Notes: a model not told the origin generated them from the sequence alone. 7,080 bases of DNA from Comamonas_F sp047606565 (GCA_047606565.1 JASGEH010000102.1:1-7080); one strand, 5' to 3'; numbered from the stretch's first letter, positions 1 through 6,174 are shown. Made by a program: numbers and translations.

Positions 1-297
1 CGCATCGAGGAGATCACGGCCGAGGTCGAGATCGGCAAGGTCTACGAAGGCCCGGTCGTCAAGGTCCTGGACTTTGGTGCCCTGGTCAACGTGCTGCCGG
101 GCAAGGACGGCCTGCTGCATATCAGCCAGATCGCGCACGAGCGCGTCGAGCGGGTCTCCGACTACCTGCAGGAAGGCCAGATCGTCAAGGTCAAGGTGCT
201 CGAGACAGACGAGAAGGGCCGCATCAAGCTGTCGCTCAAGGCGCTGCTCGAACGGCCCGCGCCCACCGGCTACGCGGGCAACGGCGACCAGGGCTGA
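1..297 (+). CDS. pnp: Polynucleotide phosphorylase, C-terminal end (partial)
   Basis: This is the last 98 codons of PNPase, the phosphate-dependent 3'-to-5' exoribonuclease of the cytoplasm and a usual partner of RNase E. The reading frame is open from the left edge and stops at TGA 295-297. The first dozen residues (RIEEITAEVEIG) match the end of the KH domain. They are followed by an S1 RNA-binding domain at about visible residues 13-82, with the hallmarks GKVYEGPVVKV, FGALVNVLPGKDGLLHIS and KGRIKLSLKALLE. The tail after the S1 domain is short (about 15 residues), without the long acidic or glycine-rich extension seen in some relatives. The catalytic RNase PH domains lie outside the window. 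The next gene begins 31 nt downstream with no terminator between them, so read-through is likely. The identity is secure; only the 5' part is missing. Confidence 0.96.
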   Translation, partial: RIEEITAEVEIGKVYEGPVVKVLDFGALVNVLPGKDGLLHISQIAHERVERVSDYLQEGQIVKVKVLETDEKGRIKLSLKALLERPAPTGYAGNGDQG

Positions 298-328
298 TTC
301 GGCTCGCTTTGCGCTTGTCCATCGCACC

Positions 329-1363
329 ATGAAGGCTATCGAGATCAGCCAGTACGGCGCCCCCGAGGTGCTGCGGGCCTGCGAGCGCCCCGACCCGGTT
401 GCCGGGCCGGGCGAGGCTCTGGTGCGCGTGGTGGCCTCGGGCGTGAACCGTCCCGATGTGCTCCAGCGCACCGGCCACTACCCGGTGCCGCCGGGGGCCT
501 CCGACCTGCCGGGTCTGGAGGTGTCGGGCTGGATCGTCGCGGGCGACGAGGCCGCGTTGGCCCAGGCCGGGCTCAAGCCGGGTGATGCCGTCTGCGGCCT
601 GGTGGCCGGCGGCGGCTATGCCGAGCTGTGTGTGGTGCCGGTGGGGCAGTTGCTGCGGGTGCCGCAGGGCTGGTCGGTGGCTGATGCGGCGACTCTGCCT
701 GAGACCTTCTTCACGGTCTGGAGCAATGTCTTCGAGCGCGGCCGGCTGCAGTCGGGCGAAACCCTGCTGGTGCAGGGCGGCACCAGCGGCATCGGTGTGA
801 CGGCGATCCAACTGGCCAAGGCTCGGGGCGCGCGCGTCATCGCCACGGCCGGCAGCGACGAAAAGTGCCAGGCCTGCCTGGACCTGGGCGCCGACCACGC
901 CATCAACTACCGGACGCAGGACTTTGCCGAACAGGCCAAGGTGCTGACCGAAGGGCGCGGGGTCGACGTCATCCTCGACATGGTGGCCGGTGGCTACGTG
1001 GCGCGCGAACTGGTTTGCCTGGCCGATGACGGCCGGCTGGTCATCATCGCCGTGCAGGGCGGCGTGAAGTCCGAGTTCAACGCCGGTCAGGTGTTGCGCC
1101 GGCGCCTGACGATCACCGGATCGACGCTGCGGCCGCGGCCGGTGGCCTTCAAGGCCGCCATCGCCGGCCAGTTGCGCGAGCAGGTCTGGCCGCTGTTGGC
1201 GGATGGCCGGATCCGGCCCGTCGTCCACAGCCGTTTTCCGGCGCTGGGCGAGGGCGGTGACGGTGCCAGCAATGGCGCTGTTCGCGCCCACGCACTGATG
1301 GAGTCGGGCGGCCATGTCGGCAAGATCGTGCTGGAATGGCCCGCGGCTTCTGCTTTCCGATAA
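329..1363 (+). CDS. NAD(P)H quinone oxidoreductase, PIG3/QOR family (zinc-independent MDR)
   Basis: This 344-residue cytoplasmic oxidoreductase belongs to the medium-chain dehydrogenase superfamily, in the group of human TP53I3/PIG3 and bacterial quinone oxidoreductases. These transfer hydride from NAD(P)H to quinones; the physiological substrate here is unknown. The N-terminal GroES-like domain starts MKAIEISQYGAPEVL and carries NRPDVLQRTGHYPVPPG (residues 40-56) and LPETFFTVWSNVF (123-135). The nucleotide-binding fold has GGTSGIG at 150-156. There is no zinc-ligand pattern. The C-terminus has HALMESGGHVGKIVL (321-335), a PIG3-type ending. ATG 329 is chosen because the family N-terminus begins there; longer versions of the frame run into pnp. 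I see no Shine-Dalgarno sequence in the 31 nt after pnp, so translation may depend on coupling. Residues 305-320 look about 9 residues longer than in relatives, and 9 residues follow the usual KIVL end. The gene sits between pnp and tpiA, as I recall for other Burkholderiales. Confidence 0.9.
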   Translation: MKAIEISQYGAPEVLRACERPDPVAGPGEALVRVVASGVNRPDVLQRTGHYPVPPGASDLPGLEVSGWIVAGDEAALAQAGLKPGDAVCGLVAGGGYAELCVVPVGQLLRVPQGWSVADAATLPETFFTVWSNVFERGRLQSGETLLVQGGTSGIGVTAIQLAKARGARVIATAGSDEKCQACLDLGADHAINYRTQDFAEQAKVLTEGRGVDVILDMVAGGYVARELVCLADDGRLVIIAVQGGVKSEFNAGQVLRRRLTITGSTLRPRPVAFKAAIAGQLREQVWPLLADGRIRPVVHSRFPALGEGGDGASNGAVRAHALMESGGHVGKIVLEWPAASAFR

Positions 1364-1382
1364 CGATCAACCGAGACGTGAT

Positions 1383-2141
1383 ATGCCCCCAACCCTGATT
1401 GCAGGCAACTGGAAGATGAATGGCCGCCTGGCCGCCAACGAGGCGCTCTGGCTGGAGTTGTCGGCCGGGCTGAGTGCTGTCGGCGTCAGCGCCGGTGTCG
1501 CGCAGGCCGCCCTGTGCGTGCCGGCCGTCTATCTCGAACAGATGCAGGCTCTGATGGCCCACAGCGGTGTTGCCTTGGGGGCGCAGGACGTCTCGGCCCA
1601 GGCCGCGGGCGCCTACACCGGCGAAGTGTCGGCCGCCATGCTTCAGGATTTCGGCGTGCGTTACGTGATCGTCGGCCACTCCGAGCGGCGCCAGTACCAT
1701 GGCGAAACCGATGCCGTGGTGGCCGCCAAGGCGCGCGCGGCGCTGGATGTCGGGATCGTGCCCATCGTGTGCGTGGGCGAGACGCTTGCGCAACGCGAAG
1801 CCGGCGAGACGCAGGTGGTGGTAGGGGGCCAACTGGCCGCCGTGATCGCTGCGCTGGGTGCTGATCTGCCGCGCATCGTGGTGGCTTACGAGCCGGTCTG
1901 GGCCATCGGCACCGGTCGCACGGCCACGCCCGAGCAGGCCCAGGCGGTGCATGCCGCGCTGCGCCAGCAACTGGTCGCCGCCCAGGCTGAGGCGCGGGAC
2001 GTGCCTTTGCTGTATGGCGGCAGCATGAATGCGGCGAACGCGAGCAGCCTGCTCGCGCAGCCGGATGTCAATGGGGGCTTGATCGGCGGCGCTTCGCTGA
2101 AGGCCGCCGATTTCTTGAAGATCATTGCCGCGGCCCAATGA
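1383..2141 (+). CDS. tpiA: Triosephosphate isomerase
   Basis: This enzyme interconverts glyceraldehyde 3-phosphate and dihydroxyacetone phosphate in glycolysis and gluconeogenesis, as a cytoplasmic TIM-barrel dimer. The 252-residue product is the normal family length. All catalytic landmarks are present: GNWKMNG at 8-14 with Asn9 and Lys11, VIVGHSERR at 95-103 with the electrophilic His99, AYEPVWAIGTG at 168-178 with the base Glu170 and the start of flexible loop 6, YGGSMN at 211-216, and the phosphate-binding GGLIGGASL at 231-239. The frame extends upstream into the preceding gene, but ATG 1383 gives the standard start just before LIAGNWKMN. It lies 19 nt after the quinone oxidoreductase stop, with only a weak GAG-containing ribosome-binding sequence. 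YGGSM in place of the commoner YGGSV is a conservative change. The close spacing suggests co-transcription with the oxidoreductase and secG. Confidence 0.98.
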   Translation: MPPTLIAGNWKMNGRLAANEALWLELSAGLSAVGVSAGVAQAALCVPAVYLEQMQALMAHSGVALGAQDVSAQAAGAYTGEVSAAMLQDFGVRYVIVGHSERRQYHGETDAVVAAKARAALDVGIVPIVCVGETLAQREAGETQVVVGGQLAAVIAALGADLPRIVVAYEPVWAIGTGRTATPEQAQAVHAALRQQLVAAQAEARDVPLLYGGSMNAANASSLLAQPDVNGGLIGGASLKAADFLKIIAAAQ

Positions 2142-2166
2142 GGGCGGGCATGGATAGATACAGTTC

Positions 2167-2172
2167 TAGGAG
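2167..2172 (+). promoter_or_regulatory. Ribosome-binding site of secG
   Basis: TAGGAG lies 6 nt before ATG 2179, an ideal Shine-Dalgarno distance. It decides the start: the in-frame TTG at 2176, directly before the ATG, would be only 3 nt from this site and is unlikely to be used. Confidence 0.75.
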
Positions 2173-2178
2173 TTTTTG

Positions 2179-2601
2179 ATGAGTGTGGTTCTGACCATCG
2201 TGCTGGCGGTGCAGTTGTTGGCGGCAATCGCCATGGTCGTTTTGATCCTGCTGCAGCAGGGCAAGGGTGCCGACATGGGGGCGGCCTTCGGCAGCGGGTC
2301 TTCCGGCAGCCTGTTCGGCGCTTCGGGCAGCGCCAATTTCCTGTCGCGCACCACGGCCGTGCTGGCGACCGTGTTCCTGGTGGCGACGCTGGCCCTGGCC
2401 TATTTCGGCAACCGGCCGGTGGCCGCGGGCTCGTCGGGCAGCGTGCTGGACAAGCTGCCGGTGCCCGTGCAGCCGGCCACGCCGGCCGACCAGATTCCCG
2501 GTGCCACGGGCGGCGCTGCGGCGCCGGCCGACCAGTCGGTCCCGCAGCCGGTGCAGTCTTCGGCTGGTGCGGCTGCCGGCGGTCAAGCGACAACCAAGTG
2601 A
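2179..2601 (+). CDS. secG: Preprotein translocase subunit SecG
   Basis: SecG is the small inner-membrane subunit of the SecYEG channel and assists SecA-driven protein export. The 140-residue product has the family layout. A first transmembrane helix (about residues 3-25) is followed by the conserved cytoplasmic segment LLQQGKGADMGAAFGSG (24-40) and SLFGASGS (44-51), which matches the family's glycine/serine-rich linker. The second helix spans about residues 56-76 (TAVLATVFLVATLALAYF). The remaining 60 or so residues are a Pro/Ala/Gly/Gln-rich tail of low complexity, probably disordered; this makes the protein longer than the roughly 110-residue E. coli SecG, as is common in betaproteobacteria. 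It lies 37 nt after tpiA and upstream of a tRNA-Leu(GAG) gene, the same neighbour as in E. coli. A candidate weak terminator follows the stop codon. Confidence 0.96.
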   Translation: MSVVLTIVLAVQLLAAIAMVVLILLQQGKGADMGAAFGSGSSGSLFGASGSANFLSRTTAVLATVFLVATLALAYFGNRPVAAGSSGSVLDKLPVPVQPATPADQIPGATGGAAAPADQSVPQPVQSSAGAAAGGQATTK

Positions 2602-2621
2602 GTTGTTCAAGTAAGCGAGCC

Positions 2622-2642
2622 AATCCGGCCCGTCCGGTTTTT
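2622..2642 (+). terminator. Possible weak intrinsic terminator after secG
   Basis: A 4-bp GC-only stem (CCGG 2625-2628 with CCGG 2634-2637, loop CCCGT) is followed at once by five T residues (2638-2642). The stem could extend by A2622 and A2623 pairing with T2639 and T2638 if T2624 bulges. Position and U-tract fit the end of the pnp/tpiA/secG transcript, but the stem is short, so termination may be partial. Confidence 0.4.
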
Positions 2643-2647
2643 CCGAG

Positions 2648-2653
2648 TAGAAT
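2648..2653 (+). promoter_or_regulatory. Possible -10 element for the tRNA-Leu/nuo transcript
   Basis: TAGAAT matches the sigma-70 -10 consensus at five of six positions and lies about 70 nt before the tRNA. I find no good -35 hexamer at 16-18 bp spacing (that region is CCGG-rich) and no extended -10 TGn. The call therefore rests on the hexamer and its location in the only sizeable spacer between secG and nuoA. Confidence 0.3.
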
Positions 2654-2677
2654 CGAGGACTGCTCAGAAAGCTAAAA

Positions 2678-2697
2678 AACTGTTGATCTAAACAGTT
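2678..2697. repeat. 7-bp inverted repeat in the tRNA-Leu leader
   Basis: AACTGTT (2678-2684) and AACAGTT (2691-2697) are perfect reverse complements around a 6-nt loop, GATCTA. On the - strand the hairpin is followed by a short T-run (the A-run 2674-2679 on +), which resembles an AT-rich terminator for antisense transcription. On the + strand no T-run follows. It could equally be a small structure in the pre-tRNA 5' leader or a protein-binding palindrome. Confidence 0.4.
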
Positions 2698-2721
2698 CCT
2701 CATGCCATCTGGGTACGACTT

Positions 2722-2806
2722 GCCGTCGTGGTGAAATTGGTAGACACGCTATCTTGAGGGGGTAGTGGCGAAAGCTGTGCGAGTTCGAGTCTCGCCGACG
2801 GCACCA
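2722..2806 (+). tRNA. tRNA-Leu, anticodon GAG
   Basis: A complete 85-nt type II tRNA can be folded by eye. The acceptor stem is GCCGTCG (2722-2728) with CGACGGC (2796-2802), then discriminator A2803 (typical of leucine tRNAs) and encoded CCA (2804-2806). The D stem is GTG/CAC (2731-2733/2745-2747) with GG in the loop. The anticodon stem is CTATC/GGTAG (2749-2753/2761-2765) with one G-U pair; the loop TTGAGGG gives anticodon GAG at 2756-2758, which reads CUC and CUU. The long variable arm (2766-2778) folds as GGC-GAAA-GCT, and the T arm is GCGAG-TTCGAGT-CTCGC (2779-2795). E. coli places the same isoacceptor (leuU) beside secG. It sits 120 nt after secG and 64 nt before nuoA and may share a transcript with nuo. 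Confidence 0.98.
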
Positions 2807-2814
2807 CATGAATT

Positions 2815-2851
2815 TCACCGGCAGATTTTCCCCGCGAGAATTTGCCGGTGA
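2815..2851 (+). promoter_or_regulatory. Strong stem-loop between tRNA-Leu and nuoA
   Basis: TCACCGGCA (2815-2823) is perfectly complementary to TGCCGGTGA (2843-2851). The pairing continues inward through 2824-2830 with 2836-2842 (two G-U wobbles, otherwise Watson-Crick), giving an uninterrupted 16-bp stem with a 5-nt loop, CCCGC. No U-tract follows on either strand, so it is not a standard intrinsic terminator. It starts 8 nt after the tRNA CCA end and finishes 19 nt before the nuoA start codon, leaving the ribosome-binding region free. It may be the 5' end structure of nuo mRNA after tRNA processing, an attenuator, or a DNA operator; the sequence does not decide. Confidence 0.7.
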
Positions 2852-2870
2852 CGCGATGAAGTAGCCCCAG

Positions 2871-3230
2871 ATGAACCTCGCGCAATACCTCCCCGTCCTC
2901 TTGTTTATCCTGGTCGGCGTGGCAATTGGTGTGTTGCCGCAGGTGCTGGGGTATGTGTTGGGTCCCAATCGGCCTGATGCGGCCAAGAATTCTCCTTACG
3001 AATGCGGCTTTGAAGCCTTCGAGAACGCGCGCATGCAGTTCGATGTGCGCTATTACCTCGTGGCTATTCTTTTTATTCTTTTCGACCTCGAAATCGCGTT
3101 TCTTTTCCCGTGGGCAGTAGCGCTGCACGATGTCGGAGTCGTGGGTTTCTGGGGTGCCATGGTTTTCTTGGCCATTCTGGTGGTGGGTTTCGCCTACGAA
3201 TGGAAGAAAGGCGCTCTCGACTGGGAATGA
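2871..3230 (+). CDS. nuoA: NADH-quinone oxidoreductase subunit A
   Basis: NuoA (homolog of mitochondrial ND3) is a small membrane-arm subunit of respiratory complex I, located near the quinone-reduction site. The 119-residue product has three predicted transmembrane helices at about 7-29, 62-82 and 92-110. The loop after helix 1 carries KNSPYECGFEAFE (39-51), including the conserved Cys45, the counterpart of the ND3 loop cysteine of mammals. Helix 2 contains FDLEIAFLFPWAV (71-83) with the functionally important acidic pair Asp72 and Glu74. The C-terminus YEWKKGALDWE is a strong family signature. An in-frame TAG at 2862-2864 rules out longer forms, so ATG 2871 is the start although no good Shine-Dalgarno sequence is visible. 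The coding sequence is noticeably richer in T than its neighbours, partly because of its hydrophobic content. It is the first gene of the nuo operon. Confidence 0.98.
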   Translation: MNLAQYLPVLLFILVGVAIGVLPQVLGYVLGPNRPDAAKNSPYECGFEAFENARMQFDVRYYLVAILFILFDLEIAFLFPWAVALHDVGVVGFWGAMVFLAILVVGFAYEWKKGALDWE

Positions 3231-3263
3231 TGCAGTCGATGCGCCTCCCCAAAAGGAGACACG

Positions 3264-3743
3264 ATGATAGAAGGCGTATTCAAGAAGGGGTTCGTGACCA
3301 CCAGCTATGACTCGGTGGTGAACTGGGCCAAGACCGGCTCGCTTTGGCCCATGACCTTTGGGCTGGCGTGCTGCGCGGTCGAGATGATGCACGCGGCCGC
3401 GGCGCGCTACGACATCGGGCGCTTCGGCTCCGAGGTGTTTCGTGCCAGCCCCCGCCAGTCCGACCTGATGATCGTGGCCGGCACGCTGTGCAACAAGATG
3501 GCGCCGGCCCTGCGCAAGGTCTACGACCAGATGTCCGAGCCGCGCTGGGTGTTGTCGATGGGGTCCTGCGCCAATGGCGGGGGCTACTACCACTACAGCT
3601 ATTCGGTGGTGCGGGGGTGCGACCGCATCGTGCCGGTGGATGTTTACGTCCCCGGTTGCCCGCCGACGGCCGAAGCGTTGCTGTACGGCATCATCCAGTT
3701 GCAGCAGAAGATCCGCCGCACCAATACCATCGCCCGAGCGTGA
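3264..3743 (+). CDS. nuoB: NADH-quinone oxidoreductase subunit B
   Basis: NuoB (PSST/NDUFS7 homolog) carries iron-sulfur cluster N2, the last electron carrier before quinone, at the junction of the peripheral and membrane arms. The 159-residue product is of normal length. It has all four [4Fe-4S] ligands: the adjacent Cys36-Cys37 in GLACCAVEMMH (33-43), Cys102 in MGSCANGGGYYHYSYS, and Cys132 in YVPGCPPTAEAL. GSLWPMTFG (25-33) and FRASPRQSDLMIVAGT (59-74) are further conserved blocks. The start is supported by AAGGAG at 3253-3258, 5 nt before ATG 3264, the clearest ribosome-binding site in this operon. It lies 33 nt after nuoA and 10 nt before nuoC, so it is clearly co-transcribed. Confidence 0.98.
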   Translation: MIEGVFKKGFVTTSYDSVVNWAKTGSLWPMTFGLACCAVEMMHAAAARYDIGRFGSEVFRASPRQSDLMIVAGTLCNKMAPALRKVYDQMSEPRWVLSMGSCANGGGYYHYSYSVVRGCDRIVPVDVYVPGCPPTAEALLYGIIQLQQKIRRTNTIARA

Positions 3744-3753
3744 GGCCGATCGC

Positions 3754-4362
3754 ATGTCAGATATTGCCATTCACCCCGAGGTGCTCAAGGCGCGGGTAGC
3801 CGCAGCGCTGGGCGACCTCGCCCGCAACGTCGCCATCGAGCACGACCAGCTCATCGTCCAGGTCGCCGCGGCCCACTACGCGCAGGCGATGCAGCTGTTG
3901 CGCGCAGCGCCCGAGTGCCGTTTCGAGCAACTGGTCGACCTGTGCGGCATCGATTACTCGTCCTACCGCGACAGTGCCTGGGACGGCCCGCGCTTTTGCG
4001 TGGCCGTGCAGCTGCTGTCGGTCAGTCTCAACCAGCGCGTGCGGGTCAAAGTGTTCTGCGCCGACGACGATTTCCCGGTGCTGCCGTCCGTGCAGCCGCT
4101 GTGGGCGTCGGCCAACTGGTTCGAGCGCGAGGCCTTCGATTTGTTCGGTATCGTCTTCGAAGGCCACCCCGATCTGCGCCGCATCCTGACCGACTATGGC
4201 TTCATCGGCCACCCCTTTCGCAAGGACTTCCCGCTGTCGGGTCACGTCGAGATGCGCTACGACGCCGAGCGCCAGCGTGTCATCTACCAGCCGGTCAGCA
4301 TCGAGCCGCGCGAGGTCACGCCGCGCATCATCCGCGAAGAAGACTACGGAGGCCTGCACTGA
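3754..4362 (+). CDS. nuoC: NADH-quinone oxidoreductase subunit C
   Basis: NuoC (30-kDa subunit, NDUFS3 homolog) is a cofactor-free structural subunit of the complex I connecting module, held against NuoD. The 202-residue product contains the family signature from NWFEREAFDLFGIVFEGHP (121-139) through DLRRILTDYGFIGHPFRKDF (140-159), and ends with the conserved PREVTPRI region. It is a free-standing gene, unlike the fused nuoCD of E. coli. The same frame is open further upstream inside nuoB, but ATG 3754 is preferred. It follows the nuoB stop by 10 nt, TGAGG at 3741-3745 can serve as ribosome-binding site while overlapping the nuoB stop, and the length fits the family. Translational coupling to nuoB is likely. 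Confidence 0.97.
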   Translation: MSDIAIHPEVLKARVAAALGDLARNVAIEHDQLIVQVAAAHYAQAMQLLRAAPECRFEQLVDLCGIDYSSYRDSAWDGPRFCVAVQLLSVSLNQRVRVKVFCADDDFPVLPSVQPLWASANWFEREAFDLFGIVFEGHPDLRRILTDYGFIGHPFRKDFPLSGHVEMRYDAERQRVIYQPVSIEPREVTPRIIREEDYGGLH

Positions 4363-4396
4363 AGAAGGCGCCCGTCGTCCTCGAGTGATGTGAATC

Positions 4397-5650
4397 ATGG
4401 CAGAGATCAAGAACTACACCCTGAACTTCGGTCCCCAGCACCCGGCCGCGCACGGCGTGCTGCGGCTGGTGCTGGAGCTCGACGGCGAGGTCGTGCAGCG
4501 CGCCGACCCGCACATCGGCCTGCTGCACCGCGCCACCGAGAAGCTGGCCGAAAACAAAACCTTCATCCAGTCGCTACCTTATATGGACCGTCTCGACTAC
4601 GTGTCCATGATGTGCAATGAGCACGCCTACTGCCTGGCCATCGAGAAGCTGCTGGGCATCGAGGTGCCGCTGCGTGCGCAGTACATCCGGGTGATGTTCG
4701 CCGAGATCACGCGCTTGCTCAATCACCTGATGTGGTTAGGCTCGCACGGCAACGACTGTGGCAGCTCGACCATCCTGATCTACGCCTTCCGCGAGCGCGA
4801 GGATCTGTTCGACATGTACGAGGCGGTCTCGGGCGCGCGCATGCACGCGGCCTACTTCCGCCCGGGCGGCGTGTACCGCGACCTGCCCGAGAGCATGCCG
4901 CAGTACCGGGCCAGCAAGATCCGCAATGCGCGCGAGCTCGAGCGCATGAACGAGAACCGCCAGGGCTCGCTGCTCGACTTCATCGAGGACTTCACGCGCC
5001 GTTTCCCGCGCTACCTGGCCGAATACCACACACTGCTGACCGACAACCGCATCTGGAAGCAGCGCACCGTCGACATCGGCGTGATCACGCCCGAGCGCGC
5101 GCTCGACCTCGGCCTGACCGGCCCCATGCTGCGCGGCTCGGGCATTGCCTGGGACTTGCGCAAGAAGCAGCCCTACGACGTCTACGACCGCCTGGACTTC
5201 GACATCCCGGTGGGCCGGACCGGCGACTGCTACGACCGCTATCTGGTGCGCATGGAGGAGATGGCGCAGTCCAACCGCATCATCGAGCAGTGCGTGGCCT
5301 GGCTGCGCGCCAATCCGGGCCCGGTCATCACCGACAACCGCAAGGTCGCGCCGCCCCCGCGCGAGTCCATGAAGACCGGCATGGAGGACCTGATCCACCA
5401 TTTCAAGCTGTTCACCGAGGGCTTCCACGTGCCCGAGGGCGAGGCCTATGCCGCCGTCGAGCACCCCAAGGGCGAGTTCGGCATCTACCTGATCAGCGAC
5501 GGTGCCAACAAGCCTTACCGATTGAAGATCCGCCCACCCGGCTTCGTCCACCTGTCGGCCCTGGACGAAGTCGCCAAGGGCCACATGATCGCCGACGTGG
5601 TGGCGATCATCGGCACCATGGACATCGTGTTCGGCGAGATCGACCGCTAG
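4397..5650 (+). CDS. nuoD: NADH-quinone oxidoreductase subunit D
   Basis: NuoD (49-kDa subunit, NDUFS2 homolog, derived from the large subunit of NiFe hydrogenases) forms the quinone-reduction pocket with NuoB. The 417-residue length is standard. Conserved blocks in order are FGPQHPAAHGVLRL (11-24), PHIGLLHRATEKL (38-50), MDRLDYVSMM (63-72), FRPGGVYRDLP (154-164), LTGPMLRGSG (240-249), DVYDRLDFDIPVG (261-273) and the C-terminal IIGTMDIVFGEIDR. His19 and Tyr68 correspond to the quinone-headgroup ligands His38 and Tyr87 of Thermus Nqo4. The start MAEIKNYTLNFGPQHP fits the family; only a weak GAGTGA sequence (4383-4388) lies before it, 34 nt after nuoC. Residues 115-127 read SHGNDCGSSTILI where I would expect something like AHALDIGAMTVFL, perhaps a lineage-specific variant. 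Other parts are entirely ordinary. Confidence 0.98.
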   Translation: MAEIKNYTLNFGPQHPAAHGVLRLVLELDGEVVQRADPHIGLLHRATEKLAENKTFIQSLPYMDRLDYVSMMCNEHAYCLAIEKLLGIEVPLRAQYIRVMFAEITRLLNHLMWLGSHGNDCGSSTILIYAFREREDLFDMYEAVSGARMHAAYFRPGGVYRDLPESMPQYRASKIRNARELERMNENRQGSLLDFIEDFTRRFPRYLAEYHTLLTDNRIWKQRTVDIGVITPERALDLGLTGPMLRGSGIAWDLRKKQPYDVYDRLDFDIPVGRTGDCYDRYLVRMEEMAQSNRIIEQCVAWLRANPGPVITDNRKVAPPPRESMKTGMEDLIHHFKLFTEGFHVPEGEAYAAVEHPKGEFGIYLISDGANKPYRLKIRPPGFVHLSALDEVAKGHMIADVVAIIGTMDIVFGEIDR

Positions 5651-5670
5651 GACGAAGACGAAAGAACGCC

Positions 5671-6174
5671 ATGACAGCCACGATTTCCGAAGCCACCCGC
5701 GCGCGTTTTGACAAAGAAGTCGCCAAGTATCCGCCCGAGCGTAAGCAGTCGGCGGTGATGGCGTTGCTGTCCATCGTCCAGCAGGAGCAGGGCTGGGTCA
5801 GCCCCGAGTCCGAGCGCGGCGTGGCCGACTACCTGGGCATGCCGGCGATTGCCGTGCACGAGGTAACGACCTTCTACAACATGTACAACCAGCAGCCGGT
5901 GGGCAAGTACAAGCTCAACGTCTGCACCAACCTGCCGTGCAAGCTGCGCAACGGCCAGCACGCGCTCGAGCATCTCGAACACAAGCTGGGCATCGAGGCG
6001 GGCGAGACCACGGCCGACGGCCTGTTCACGCTGCAGCCGTGCGAGTGCCTGGGCGCCTGTGCCGACGCCCCCGTCATGCTGGTCAACGACCGCACCATGT
6101 GCAGCTTCATGGAAGACGACAAGCTCGACCAACTGATCGACGGCCTGCGGCAGGTCGAGGGGAGTGCGCCATGA
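5671..6174 (+). CDS. nuoE: NADH-quinone oxidoreductase subunit E
   Basis: NuoE (24-kDa subunit, NDUFV2 homolog) carries the [2Fe-2S] cluster N1a in the NADH dehydrogenase module and pairs with NuoF. The 167-residue product is of normal length. A thioredoxin-like domain contains the four ligands in the standard spacing: Cys85 and Cys90 in NVCTNLPCKL, and Cys126 and Cys130 in ECLGACADAPV. The helical N-terminal part includes YPPERKQSAVMALLSIVQQE (20-39) and the conserved VHEVTTFYNMY (62-72). The frame is open far upstream inside nuoD, but ATG 5671, 20 nt after the nuoD stop, gives the family start; the preceding sequence is only purine-rich (GAAAGA). The stop codon overlaps the nuoF start as ATGA, so the two genes are translationally coupled. 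Confidence 0.98.
   Translation: MTATISEATRARFDKEVAKYPPERKQSAVMALLSIVQQEQGWVSPESERGVADYLGMPAIAVHEVTTFYNMYNQQPVGKYKLNVCTNLPCKLRNGQHALEHLEHKLGIEAGETTADGLFTLQPCECLGACADAPVMLVNDRTMCSFMEDDKLDQLIDGLRQVEGSAP

Noticed and set aside
236..1315. Long open frame on the - strand (359 codons) opposite the quinone oxidoreductase
   Set aside because: Its sequence is rich in His, Arg, Gln and Ala with no recognisable domain. It mirrors a well-supported gene, as expected for antisense frames in high-GC DNA.
1149..2138. Long open frame on the - strand opposite tpiA
   Set aside because: The + strand encodes a complete tpiA with all catalytic residues. The antisense product has no recognisable motifs.
2176..2178. 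TTG as the start codon of secG
   Set aside because: The adjacent ATG at 2179 has the better distance to TAGGAG and gives the usual SecG N-terminus.
2678..2697. Inverted repeat as an intrinsic terminator for the + strand
   Set aside because: The stem is AT-rich and no T-run follows on the + strand. It could only resemble a terminator for - strand transcription, where no gene is supported.
2700..3770. Open frame on the - strand (356 codons) spanning tRNA-Leu, nuoA and nuoB
   Set aside because: It would run through a tRNA gene and two conserved genes and has no family resemblance. It is a compositional shadow.
4736..5584. Open frame on the - strand opposite nuoD
   Set aside because: It is Val/Ala/His/Asp-rich, typical of an antisense shadow of a high-GC gene, and nuoD is unambiguous.
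4732..5670. Upstream extension of the nuoE frame inside nuoD
   Set aside because: The extension is Arg/Pro/His-rich nonsense, while the nuoE family start lies at 5671 after the nuoD stop.
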